A stretch of DNA of 11,639 bases, taken from Desulfobulbaceae bacterium UBA2213. GTDB taxonomy: Bacteria > Desulfobacterota > Desulfobulbia > Desulfobulbales > Desulfocapsaceae. The notes beneath the pieces are model-generated. The model had not been told where the DNA came from, searched no databases, and was given only the letters and a program-made list of their open reading frames with translations. The stretch lies in the NCBI GenBank assembly GCA_002327225.1, contig DCUN01000070.1:4276-15914 (forward strand). Direction: 5' to 3'. How positions within the stretch are numbered: the stretch's first letter is position 1; each line of letters starts with the position of its first letter. Position numbers and translations under genes: made by a program. Below are positions 1 through 7,700 of the stretch, piece by piece.

Positions 1-270
1 CACCAGGCACTGTTCCCGCAGAACCAGTGCCAGCAGTTGGTAGCTGGTCATCGATCTGACCTGGTCATCTTCCTTGAAACGTTCAACCAGCAGGAAGAGA
101 TCGTCGGCCTGTTGTTCCAAGGTGCGGGTCGATTCCGAAGGCTTGACCATGGAGAATGCGTTTTTCTGCTTGCGGTCAAGATACCTGCCTGTCAACGTCG
201 ACTCGAGGTTGTTGAACAGACCCTGATGGTGACGTTTGAGGTTGACCAGAAAATTCTGCGGCTCAATCAC
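1..270 (-). CDS. Probable IS transposase, partial (runs off the left edge)
   Basis: A minus-strand frame is open from an in-frame stop at 292-294 to the window edge. A GTG at 268-270 has a GAGG ribosome-binding site 5 nt upstream, giving 90 visible residues beginning MIEPQNFLVNLK. The segment is rich in charged residues and includes GRYLDRKQKNAFSMVKPSES and TSYQLLALVLREQC. From memory, this style (basic stretch, MVKPSE, then a YQLL/REQC segment) resembles a DDE-type insertion-sequence transposase common in Deltaproteobacteria, but the catalytic part would lie outside the window. It may be a natural N-terminus or a 5'-truncated remnant. The opposite-strand frame at 37-402 is judged to be its shadow. 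The family assignment is uncertain; the reading frame itself is better supported. Confidence 0.45.
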   Translation of the reverse strand, partial: MIEPQNFLVNLKRHHQGLFNNLESTLTGRYLDRKQKNAFSMVKPSESTRTLEQQADDLFLLVERFKEDDQVRSMTSYQLLALVLREQCLV

Positions 271-290
271 AGAATCCTCGACGTAGCCAT

Positions 291-577
291 GCTACGCCTG
301 CGATTTTGTCCAATCGCCGCAACCAAATCTAACCCAAATCTGAGCGCAACCTTGTCCATGTTATTTGAGGACAGGCCCTACAACCAACTTTACCATTGTT
401 GACAATATCGCCATGTAGGGATATGGTCAGAAGGTTGGTCAAGAGGTCTGTGTCGAGTGTTGGAAAATTTAAGTAGAGACGGGATTGTGTGTGCCCCGTT
501 GGAACGGAGAGACCGGGAAAAAAACTGCAGCTTTTTATTCATGGTCTGCAGAATGAATTTTTATCGGAGTGAGCTCT
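291..577. other. Intergenic region between transposase fragment and permease
   Basis: No convincing gene is visible here. The stretch holds a 7-bp inverted repeat (CCCTACA at 376-382, TGTAGGG at 414-420), a short inverted repeat ATTGT-TG-ACAAT at 395-406, and the promoter described separately. The predicted transcript would have a leader of about 140 nt before the permease start. That leader contains small inverted repeats (CCGTT-GG-AACGG near 497-508; ATTCAT/ATGAAT at 538-543 and 552-557) but no riboswitch class I recognise. The outer end of the insertion sequence probably lies somewhere in this stretch, but no terminal repeat can be proved from one end. Confidence 0.5.
399..427 (+). promoter_or_regulatory. 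Sigma70-type promoter for the permease unit
   Basis: A perfect TTGACA -35 box (399-404) is followed by a 17-bp spacer and a TATGGT -10 box (422-427, 4 of 6 matches). Transcription would start near 434 and run into the permease. The -35 box overlaps a short inverted repeat, ATTGT-TG-ACAAT, and the spacer contains half of the CCCTACA/TGTAGGG inverted repeat, so a DNA-binding repressor could act here. It may belong to the insertion-sequence end rather than to the permease. Confidence 0.6.
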
Positions 578-1876
578 ATGGAATGGAAGCGAGAGTGGAA
601 ATCTTTGCTGTGGATTGTGGCCGTTTTTGTCAGTTGCTACTATCTGCCGGTAGGGAGTGGACGATTTGACAAGGCTGTGATTGAGTCTCTGCATCTGGTC
701 AAATGGTATGCCCAGGAACATGTTCTGCTGTGCCTGATCCCAGCATTCTTTATTGCCGGCGCCATTGCCGTTTTTGTCAGTCAGGCCTCAGTGTTGAAGT
801 ATCTTGGGGCCAAGGCCAACAAGGTTGTGGCCTATGGTGTTGCCTCTGTATCAGGAACAATCCTGGCCGTTTGTTCCTGCACTATCCTGCCGCTTTTTGC
901 CGGGATCTATCGAATGGGAGCAGGCATTGGCCCTGCTACCGCTTTTCTTTATTCCGGTCCGGCTATCAATATCCTTGCCATTATCCTCACTGCCCGTATT
1001 CTTGGGCCTGAGCTTGGTATAGCCAGGGCGGTGGGGGCTGTTGTCTTCAGTGTCGTTATCGGGCTTCTCATGCACTTCTTCTTCAGAAAGGAGGAAATGG
1101 AGAAGGCCGCAGCCCAGATGGCCTTGCCTGAGGAAGAGGTAAGCAGGCCGCTTTGGCAAAATGCTTTCTATTTTGCTATGATGATCGGCATTCTCGTTTT
1201 TGCAAATTGGGGAAAGACTGAAGACACTTCGGGGCTCTGGTTTGCAATATACTCCAATAAGTGGCTGATAACCTCTTTGTTTTCAGCAGCCATGGGCATA
1301 TGCCTCATGCTCTGGTTTCATTTGCCGAAATGGCAGGTGGTCCTGGCTGCAGCTCCTCCTGCTATAATGGCGGTGCTCTTTTCCGGTCATCCGACTGTGG
1401 CCTTTGTTGCCGGGGTGATGGCCTTGTCTCTTCTTATAAGTACGAGGGAGGATGAGACAGGCGAGTGGTTCAGGGAGACATGGGGGTTTGCTAAACAGAT
1501 ACTGCCTCTTCTCCTTTTTGGTGTCCTGATTGCCGGAATTCTGCTTGGACGTCCCGGTAATGAGGGGCTGATTCCCTCAGAGTGGGTGAGCAGGGCCGTG
1601 GGCGGCAATTCGCTTATGGCAAATTTTGCCGCTTCATTTGCCGGGGCCTTTATGTATTTCGCCACCTTGACAGAGGTGCCGATTTTACAGGGGCTGATCG
1701 GCAACGGCATGGGTAAAGGTCCAGCTCTGGCTTTGCTCCTTGCCGGACCGGCCTTGAGCCTGCCTAATATGCTTGTCATCCGCAGTATCATGGGAACCAG
1801 GAAAACGGTGGTCTTTGTCAGTCTGGTTGTGATGATGGCCACGATAAGCGGAGTATTATTTGGATCATTCTTCTAG
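578..1876 (+). CDS. ArsP/YraQ-type permease (DUF318 family)
   Basis: This is a 432-residue polytopic inner-membrane protein of the ArsP_1/YraQ (DUF318, PF03773) family. The signature is near residues 99-131: a CSCT motif (Cys99, Cys101), then LPLFAGIYRMGAGIGPATAF and SGPAIN. A second related half has AGAFMYFATLTEVPILQG and a GPALSLPNM segment near 356-398, suggesting an internally duplicated fold. About ten to twelve membrane segments are visible, with a charged cytoplasmic-looking loop near 170-190. Characterised relatives export trivalent organoarsenicals (ArsP) or have been linked to metal efflux; the substrate here cannot be told from sequence. The ATG at 578 is preferred over the GTG at 569 because GGAG (566-569) lies 8 nt before the ATG and overlaps the GTG. 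It is followed 67 nt later by a thioredoxin-like gene on the same strand, a pairing that recurs in this family. Confidence 0.85.
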   Translation: MEWKREWKSLLWIVAVFVSCYYLPVGSGRFDKAVIESLHLVKWYAQEHVLLCLIPAFFIAGAIAVFVSQASVLKYLGAKANKVVAYGVASVSGTILAVCSCTILPLFAGIYRMGAGIGPATAFLYSGPAINILAIILTARILGPELGIARAVGAVVFSVVIGLLMHFFFRKEEMEKAAAQMALPEEEVSRPLWQNAFYFAMMIGILVFANWGKTEDTSGLWFAIYSNKWLITSLFSAAMGICLMLWFHLPKWQVVLAAAPPAIMAVLFSGHPTVAFVAGVMALSLLISTREDETGEWFRETWGFAKQILPLLLFGVLIAGILLGRPGNEGLIPSEWVSRAVGGNSLMANFAASFAGAFMYFATLTEVPILQGLIGNGMGKGPALALLLAGPALSLPNMLVIRSIMGTRKTVVFVSLVVMMATISGVLFGSFF

Positions 1877-1943
1877 GGTGTTCTTCGAAAAGTATTCAAG
1901 AGACTGAAAAAACTGAAATAATTTATGAAAGAAGGAGAAAGCC

Positions 1944-2186
1944 GTGGAGATCAAAGTATGCGGTCCCGGATGTGCAAAATGTCACGAAGTGGAAAGAGTT
2001 GTCAGGGAAGCCCTTGAGGAAAGCGGGGTTGAAGCATCTTTGGAGAAGATTTCTGATTTTAATGAAATAGCAAAGTTGGGTGTGTTTTCCACGCCAGCCG
2101 TTATCATTGATGGTAAGGTGAAATGCGTTGGCAAGGTGCCGACTAAAAAAGATGTCTTGTCATGGATGAAGTCAGCAGGATGCTGA
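1944..2186 (+). CDS. Thioredoxin-like small redox-active disulfide protein
   Basis: An 80-residue cytoplasmic protein of the redox-active disulfide protein 2 / MTH895-type thioredoxin-like family. The N-terminal strand leads directly into CGPGCAKC (Cys6, Cys10, Cys13), where Cys10-x-x-Cys13 is the likely redox pair. The cis-proline position of the fold is seen in FSTPAVIIDGKV (Pro51). There are two further cysteines, Cys61 and the C-terminal residue Cys80. The GTG start has a GAAGGAG ribosome-binding site 6 nt upstream; an ATG at 1925 is in another frame. It lies 67 nt downstream of the permease with no terminator between, so co-transcription is likely. A role handing thiols or thiol-bound metal or metalloid to the permease is plausible but is inference. 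Its last 15 nt overlap the 3' end of lpxC on the other strand. Confidence 0.85.
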   Translation: MEIKVCGPGCAKCHEVERVVREALEESGVEASLEKISDFNEIAKLGVFSTPAVIIDGKVKCVGKVPTKKDVLSWMKSAGC

Positions 2187-3173
2187 GGGGGAGATGGTTG
2201 TCTGTGCTGGATGTGGCCTGAAAAAAGGGATGAGAATGTCGCCTGCTGTTTTTGTGCCGGAGATGACCTGCTTTAGCACGGAGTGGCCGCCATTCTGATT
2301 CAACTCTATCATTTCCCAGCATTCCGGGGCGTTGGCGATGGCCTGCATGAAGGCAAGGTGCTGAGTGTGACCGGTGCGATGGGCAATAACATGGCCAAGG
2401 ACAGGGCTGCCAAGGAGTGCAAGATCTCCGACAAGATCAAGAACTTTATGCCGGATAAATTCATCGCTGAATCGCAATCCCTCTTCGTTCAAAACCGTTT
2501 TTCTATTCCAGTGAATGGCTATGACATTACTCAGATTTACTCCGAGCGCCAGTCCTTTTTCCCATAATTCTTCAACCTGTTCCACATAGCCGAAGGTTCT
2601 GGCCATGGAGATCTCTTTGGCAAAGCGGTCTCCTGTCAGATTAATGGAATAATGCTGGGTCTGGATGAGCTCGTCATTAAAGCTGATCTTGCCGCTTACC
2701 TTGAAACCGTTATAGGGGAGAATGCGGATAAGACTGTCGCCGTCCTGATATGTGATCTCATGAGTGATGCGTATGGCCTTGCGCGGGGCCTCCTGTTTTC
2801 TTTTACCTGCCTGCTTGAGGAGGTGCATAAAGGGACCGGCACTGCCATCCATGATCGGAACTTCGATCCCGTCAAGTTCAATATCGGCGTTATCAATGCC
2901 GTATCCGTGGAGGGCGGCCATGAGGTGTTCTGTAGTGGAGACCGTTAAACCGTTGTCGCTCAGAGTGGTGGCAAGACGGGTGTCAATGACCTTATCCATA
3001 TGGGCTTGGATATGTTGATCCGAGCACAGGTCGCAGCGAAAAAAACGAATGCCGTTATTTGCAGGGGCCGGTTTGATTGCCAGATTGACAGGTTCGCCTG
3101 AGTGCAGACCAATTCCGCAGCAACGGATGGTCTTGCGTACAGTGTGCTGATAGGGTTCTGCTTGATGTGACAT
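2172..3173 (-). CDS. lpxC: UDP-3-O-acyl-N-acetylglucosamine deacetylase
   Basis: LpxC is the zinc-dependent cytoplasmic enzyme that removes the N-acetyl group from UDP-3-O-acyl-GlcNAc, the committed step of lipid A synthesis. All family landmarks are present: TEHLMAAL with Glu82 and zinc ligand His83, MDGSAGPF (108-115), SMARTFG (189-195), RFSDEFIRHKVLDLVGDL with His242 and Asp246 as the other zinc ligands, and HRTGH with the catalytic His269. At 333 residues it is slightly longer than usual (about 300-310). The extra length is a C-terminal tail after FRPH, ending SPSASC, and the tail overlaps the oppositely oriented small redox gene by 15 nt. The ATG at 3171-3173 has a modest AAGG site 9 nt upstream. 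It is codirectional with lpxK but separated by 201 nt, so it probably has its own promoter. Confidence 0.97.
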   Translation of the reverse strand: MSHQAEPYQHTVRKTIRCCGIGLHSGEPVNLAIKPAPANNGIRFFRCDLCSDQHIQAHMDKVIDTRLATTLSDNGLTVSTTEHLMAALHGYGIDNADIELDGIEVPIMDGSAGPFMHLLKQAGKRKQEAPRKAIRITHEITYQDGDSLIRILPYNGFKVSGKISFNDELIQTQHYSINLTGDRFAKEISMARTFGYVEQVEELWEKGLALGVNLSNVIAIHWNRKTVLNEEGLRFSDEFIRHKVLDLVGDLALLGSPVLGHVIAHRTGHTQHLAFMQAIANAPECWEMIELNQNGGHSVLKQVISGTKTAGDILIPFFRPHPAQTTISPSASC

Positions 3174-3374
3174 ATGAGAAAACCTTGTTGTTCAGGAATA
3201 AGGACAGCGTTATCATAAATATTTATGCAAAAAACAAGCCATTGCTTAAAATGATCGTAATAAATAAATTTATTGTGTTTATTTAATATGTTAGGACGTG
3301 ATTTTTAGTAGGCGTGTTGATGGGTTTATTGTGGGAAAAAACACGACAGGGAGGAGGGGCTGGGGGAAAAAACA
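3174..3374. other. AT-rich intergenic region, likely lpxC promoter region
   Basis: A 201-nt A/T-rich gap lies between the lpxK stop and the lpxC start. On the minus strand it contains a TATGAT hexamer (5 of 6 to a -10 box, 3219-3224) about 50 nt before lpxC, with no clear -35 at ideal spacing. A perfect 14-bp palindrome overlaps it. A second A/T palindrome (AATAAATTTATT) lies near 3263-3274. No terminator hairpin follows lpxK; only two short T runs in the minus-strand sequence are seen. Confidence 0.5.
3214..3227. promoter_or_regulatory. Perfect 14-bp palindrome upstream of lpxC
   Basis: CATAAATATTTATG is its own reverse complement and lies 41 nt upstream of the lpxC start, overlapping the best -10 candidate (TATGAT on the minus strand). 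It could be an operator, but A/T-only palindromes arise easily in A/T-rich promoters, so the call is tentative. Confidence 0.3.
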
Positions 3375-4439
3375 TCATCTCCTGTTGTGTTTGAGTCGTT
3401 TGAGCCTCTCAATAATAAAGGATTGCAGGCCATCATCAATATGAGTCAGCATCTGCAGGCTGAAAAAGGGAAGAGGAAAGCTATGATCCTTCAGCTTGAC
3501 CATATCCTTGGCTGTGGTGATGATCCCCCGGGCCCCGCTGTCCATGGCTTCTTTCCGGATCTGTCGCAAAATTCGGGGGGTGTAGGGTTGGTGATCTCTG
3601 AGAGCGGTAAAGCCGCTTAAGGAAATTCCTTGCTCGATGAGGCTCTGGCGGAAGGCCTCTGGTCTGGCGATCCCACAAAAACCATGGAGCGGTGTCGGCA
3701 GGGTTGTGAGAGGAATTGTTGTGCCTCCCTTTTCATCTTTTGCTTCACTGGCAGTGTAGGAACTGAAAAAAACAGGTTTGGAAGGGAAGCGACTTTGCAG
3801 GAGGGCGGCAAAGCGGTCCGCCCTCTCCTTGTTGCCGGCCGTTGTGCCGGTAAGCAGGAAAGCGTCACAGCGCAGGAGCGCAGAAACCGGTTCCCGCAGA
3901 TCGCCACCGGGAAAGACCCGACTGTTGCCGGCCAGTGATTCGGCGCTGAACAGGACCAGATTGATATCCCGGTCAACGGCCAGATGCTGGAAGCCATCGT
4001 CAAGCAGGAGAATGTCGCAGCCCAGAGTATGAATGGCGTGCCTGCAGGGCAAGGCGCGAACAATACCTGTGAGTACAGGGATCCCCGGCAGGGTTTCGGC
4101 CAGGAGGCGCGGTTCGTCTCCTGCCTGTTCTGCATCAAGGAAGATTTCTTTACCGTCTGAGACCACATTGACTTTATTTCCGCTCGCTCCGCCATAGCCA
4201 CGACTGATGATGGCCGGCCTGTATCCCTGGCCTTGTAAAAAAGTGGCCAGGTAACTGACGATGGGGGTTTTGCCGGTTCCGCCCATGGTCAGATTGCCGA
4301 TAGAGATAACCGGAACCTCCATCTTGTAGCGGCGGAAGAGATTTTGGCCGTACAGGGAGGAACGGAGCTTCATGGCTGCACTGTACAGTGGACTGAATGG
4401 GCGTCCAAGGAGGTACAGGTTTCTTTTGGAGTCAGGCAT
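3375..4439 (-). CDS. lpxK: Tetraacyldisaccharide 4'-kinase
   Basis: LpxK is a membrane-associated kinase that phosphorylates the 4' position of the tetraacyldisaccharide lipid A precursor. The N-terminal membrane-contacting segment is followed by a Walker A variant GNLTMGGTGKTP (48-59), SRGYGG (79-84), QAGDEP (105-110), the LLLDDGFQH active-site motif with Asp147, Asp148 and His152, then FPGGDLREP, FCGIARPEAF, DHQPYT (282-287) and ITTAKDMVKL (307-316). The 354-residue length from the ATG at 4437-4439 fits the family. The frame stays open 45 codons further up to an ATG at 4572-4574, but that extension lies inside a repeat and matches nothing in LpxK. No Shine-Dalgarno sequence precedes 4439; a possible promoter ends only 7 nt before the ATG, so leaderless translation is suggested. 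The first four codons belong to a direct repeat whose second copy lies at 11316. Confidence 0.93.
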   Translation of the reverse strand: MPDSKRNLYLLGRPFSPLYSAAMKLRSSLYGQNLFRRYKMEVPVISIGNLTMGGTGKTPIVSYLATFLQGQGYRPAIISRGYGGASGNKVNVVSDGKEIFLDAEQAGDEPRLLAETLPGIPVLTGIVRALPCRHAIHTLGCDILLLDDGFQHLAVDRDINLVLFSAESLAGNSRVFPGGDLREPVSALLRCDAFLLTGTTAGNKERADRFAALLQSRFPSKPVFFSSYTASEAKDEKGGTTIPLTTLPTPLHGFCGIARPEAFRQSLIEQGISLSGFTALRDHQPYTPRILRQIRKEAMDSGARGIITTAKDMVKLKDHSFPLPFFSLQMLTHIDDGLQSFIIERLKRLKHNRR

Positions 4440-4446
4440 GGTGAAT

Positions 4447-4475
4447 ATGTTATGAAGTAAAGTGAGATTTGTGAA
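4447..4475 (-). promoter_or_regulatory. lpxK: Possible leaderless promoter of lpxK
   Basis: On the minus strand TTCACA (4470-4475, 5 of 6 to the -35 consensus) is followed by a 17-nt spacer and TAACAT (4447-4452, 4 of 6 to the -10 consensus). Only 7 nt separate the -10 box from the lpxK ATG, which would place the transcript start at or next to the start codon. That agrees with the absence of a ribosome-binding site. Whether efflux transcripts reading through from the right also feed lpxK is open. Confidence 0.4.
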
Positions 4476-4512
4476 CTTGTGTGACGTTTGCAAGAGGCTC
4501 AAGTTGTTTTTG

Positions 4513-4570
4513 TCTTTTGCAGGGTGTCCCTGGCTGCAGGCCAGGGACACTGACAAAAGATGTTTTTTTT
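4513..4570 (+). terminator. Large hairpin plus T tract in the direct repeat
   Basis: The arms TCTTTTG (4513-4519) and CAAAAGA (4554-4560) enclose a small internal loop and a perfect 11-bp inner stem, GTGTCCCTGGC/GCCAGGGACAC, with a 5-nt loop TGCAG. A TG and eight Ts follow on the plus strand (4563-4570), which is the shape of an intrinsic terminator. No plus-strand gene ends here, so it may terminate a small RNA or stray transcription. On the minus strand, the direction of czcA and lpxK, it has no trailing T tract. Confidence 0.5.
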
Positions 4571-4732
4571 CCATCAGATGGTATTGTTATATTCATTTTT
4601 TACTGAACTTTATGATAAATGATACTCTCTTTTATAAAGAGTTTCAGCATGAAACAAGACTTGACCCCCAGTCTGTTCCCTTTCTCTGCGTGATGCTTGC
4701 CAGGTTGAAGGCTGCGATAGCGTTTCCTCTTT

Positions 4733-7700
4733 TCACCTGGCCTTCATTGCAATGGCTGGTGCAAATCGTTTTTCAAGCCATCCGTACAGCACCGGGATGA
4801 CCACCAGGGTCAGGATGGTGGAGGTGATGAGGCCACCCATGACTACCACTGCCAGGGGTTTCTGGATGTCGGCACCGGAGCCTGAGGCGTAGAGCATGGG
4901 CAAGTGGCCGATGAAGCTTGTTAATGCCGTCATCAGGAGGGGCCGGAAACGAAGTCGGCAGCCCTCAAGGATGGTCTCATCAATGCTGTGGCCCGCGTCG
5001 CGCAGTTGCCGGAAAAAGGCGATAAGTACCACCCCGTTTTGCACCGCAATCCCCAGGAGGCAGATGAAGGCCACTGCCGCTGACACCGAGAGCGGCATAC
5101 CCCAGGCCCGGATGGCGAGAATGCCGCCCACTAAGGCAAAGGGCAGGTTCAGGATAACCAGCAGGGAGTCGCGAAGAGTGCCGAGGGCCATGTACAGCAG
5201 GCAAAAGATGAGAAAAAGCGCTGCCGGCACGACGATGGTGAGGCGTTGCATGGCCCGTTGCTGGTTCTCGAACTGGCCGCCGTATTCAAGGAAATAGCCG
5301 GAGGGGAGTTCCTTTTCGATGTCGTGCAGTTTCTGTTGCGTCTCGGCCACGAAACCGCCCAGGTCCCGGCCCCGGATATTGACCTCGGCGGCCACCCTTC
5401 GCATGCCCTTCTCCCGGCCGATCTGGGCCGGCCCTTCCACCAGGGTGATCTTTGCCACCTGGCCAAGGCGGATGGGTTCACCGGAGGCCCCGCGGATGAG
5501 CAGTTTGTCCAGGGCGTCGAGGTCTAATCGTTCCTTCTCGGCTAGTCGTACCACCGTGGCGGTGCGCAGGGGGCCTTCCACTACCCGCGTCGCCTCTCGT
5601 CCGGCAAGGGCGATCTCGATCACCTCGTTGACATCGCCGGCATTGACCCCGTAACGGGCGAGCGTTTTGCGGTCGTAGGTGATCTCGACCTGCTCCATGC
5701 CCGAAACCTGTTCTACCTTGACGTCCCGTGCCCCTTCCAACCCGCTGAGGATGGCGGCGATACGGTCGGCGTAGCCCTTCAATTTCTCCAGATCCTCGCC
5801 ATAGACCTTGACCGCCAGATCGCTCTTAACCCCTGAGATCAACTCGTTGACCCGGAGGGCGATGGGCTGGGAGAAGGAGAGCCGGATGCCGGGGATGGTG
5901 GAGAGTTCCTTGTTCATGACCTCGATCAGCTCGGTCTTCGTGCGGCCCGCAGTCCATTCTTTTTTCGGTTTCAGCATGATAAATAAATCGGTTTGTTCCG
6001 GCCCCATGGGGTCTTCCGAGATCTCGGCCCGGCCGGTCTTGCTGACCACGGTCAGGACCTCGGGGAAGGAGGCCAGCAGTCGCTTCTCGATAAAGCTGCT
6101 CACCGATACCGACCCTTCCAGCGAGGCGTTGGGCAGGCGCACGGCGTTGATGGCGATGGCCCCTTCGTCCAGGTGGGGCATGAACTCGGTGCCGATTCCG
6201 GTGACCGCCCAACCGGCAGCGGCCAGGGACAGGACGGCGATGACCATGGTCATCGCCCCGTGCCGCCGGGCGTTGGTGAGAAGCGCCAGATAGCCCCGGT
6301 TCAAGGCCCGCACGAACCAGAATTCCTTCTCCGGTTTTTGACTGAGGACCAAGGCTGAAAGGACCGGCACCGCAGTCAGCGCCACCACCAGCGAGACCAG
6401 GATGGCGATGATCATGGTGGCGGCGAGCGGCATGAACATCTTGCCCTCGATGCCCTGAAGCGAGAAGAGCGGGACCAGAACGATGGCGATGATCATTACG
6501 GAAAAGGCCACCGGCCGCGCCACCTCGACCACGGCCAGGGCGGCTACCCGAATCTTCATCGATTTGTCCGGGTTCTCAGCGAAGTGGCGGCGCATATTTT
6601 CGACAATGACGATGGCCGCGTCCACCACCATACCCACCGAAAAGGCGAGCCCGCCCAGGCTCATCAGGTTCGAGCTGATGCCGACCGGGCCCATGATCAG
6701 AAAGGTGATGAGGAAGGTGAGCGGCAGAGAGAGCACCACGATCAGGGCGGTCCGCAGCTCGGCCAAGAAGAGGAAAAGCACCAGGATGACAAAGAACCCG
6801 CCCTCGGTGAGGGCATCGACCACCGTCTTGATGCAGGCCTCGATCAGTTCGGTGCGGTCGTAGAAGACGTTAAGTCTGGCCCCGTCCGGCAGGCTCTCCT
6901 GAATGCGAGGGATGGCGTTTTTGACCCGGGTGACCACATCCTTGGCATTTTCATCTCGCAGCATGATGACCATGCCGGCTACCGCCTCGCCCTTGCCGTC
7001 ACGGGTAACTGCTCCCTGTCGGGGATGGGGGCCGATGGTGACCTTGGCCACGTCGTGAATATGCACCGGCGTGCCGTCATGGGATTTCAGCACTACCTCG
7101 CCGATGTCCTCAGGCCCGGTGAGCTGGCCTAGGCCGCGGATATAGGTCTGCTCCCAACCGCGGACGATGAAGCCGCCGGCGGCGTTGGCGTTGTTTTTTT
7201 CCAGAGCCTCCACCACCTCCCGCAGACTGATCGCGTATTTGAGCAACGCCTCCTGGTTGACCAGGACTTGATATTGGCGGACAAAGCCGCCGAAGCTGTT
7301 GACCTCGTTGACACCGGGGATCGGCCGGAGTTGCGGGGTGACAATGGCGTCCTGCAGGCGGCGGAGTTCCATGGCGTCCATGCCGTCACCTTCCAGGGTG
7401 TACTGGAAGATCTCGCCTAAGCCGGTACTGATGGGGCCAAGTTCTGGTTCGGCCAAGGCCGGCAGATGCTCGCGGGCAATAGCCAGCCGTTCGAAGATCT
7501 GTTGTCTGGCGAAGTAGATGTCGGTGCTGTCCTCAAAGACGACGATGACCTGGGAGAGTCCGGCCTTAGACAGGGAGCGCACCTGGGTGACCTTGGGTAC
7601 GCCGCCCATCTGTTGTTCGATGGGGTACGTGATCTGTTGTTCCACGTCCACGGAGGAAAGTCCGGGAGCCTCGGTCAGCACCATGACCTGGACGTTGGTC

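Larger units (their letters stand above)
4428..4654. repeat. Direct repeat, lpxK-side copy (about 227 bp)
   Basis: This copy matches 11316-11541 in the same orientation with about six substitutions and one missing T, roughly 97% identity by eye. It runs from lpxK codon 4 (GGAGTCAGGCAT on the plus strand, encoding M-P-D-S on the minus strand) through the lpxK upstream region to TTTCAGCATGAAA. Inside it are the candidate lpxK promoter, a large hairpin with a T tract, and two small hairpins at its outer end (CTCTTT-TAT-AAAGAG at 4627-4641 and GTTTCA-GCA-TGAAAC at 4641-4655). The paired copies bracket the whole metal-efflux unit. Confidence 0.95.
4440..4732. other. Gap between czcA and lpxK: repeat plus island left end
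   Basis: This 293-nt gap holds most of the direct repeat (to 4654) and then about 78 nt of unique sequence up to the czcA stop. The unique part begins CAAGACTTGACCCCCAGTC, immediately after the repeat ends. That motif recalls sequences I associate with REP-like elements in Deltaproteobacteria. For czcA mRNA the only terminator-like structure is the weak GTTTCA-TGC-TGAAAC stem followed by TCTTTAT at 4655-4635, so readthrough towards lpxK is possible. Confidence 0.4.

Noticed and set aside
37..402. Plus-strand open frame opposite the transposase fragment
   Set aside because: The minus-strand frame has a well-placed GAGG site and more protein-like composition, so the plus frame is its shadow.
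569..577. GTG start 9 nt upstream of the permease ATG
   Set aside because: The GTG overlaps the GGAG ribosome-binding site, which is ideally spaced for the ATG at 578.
4440..4574. 45-codon in-frame extension of lpxK starting with MEKKHLLSVSL
   Set aside because: It lies entirely in the direct repeat, has no ribosome-binding site, matches nothing in the LpxK family, and in the other copy the matching frame starts at a different ATG because of a T-tract length change.
4428..4654. Treating the 227-bp repeat as a MITE-type transposable element
   Set aside because: Its two ends show no inverted terminal repeats, and one border falls exactly within the lpxK start codons, which fits duplicated locus sequence better than an independent element.
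4462..4800. Plus-strand open frame of 112 codons across the repeat and the end of czcA
   Set aside because: It crosses the repeat border and the opposing czcA 3' end and has a GTG start without a ribosome-binding site; it is a chance open frame.
6584..7132. Long plus-strand frame opposite czcA, rich in Asp, His and Gly
   Set aside because: It is a mirror of the GC-rich czcA coding sequence; its acidic/His-rich look is a codon artefact. The same applies to other long frames opposite czcA, czcB and czcC.
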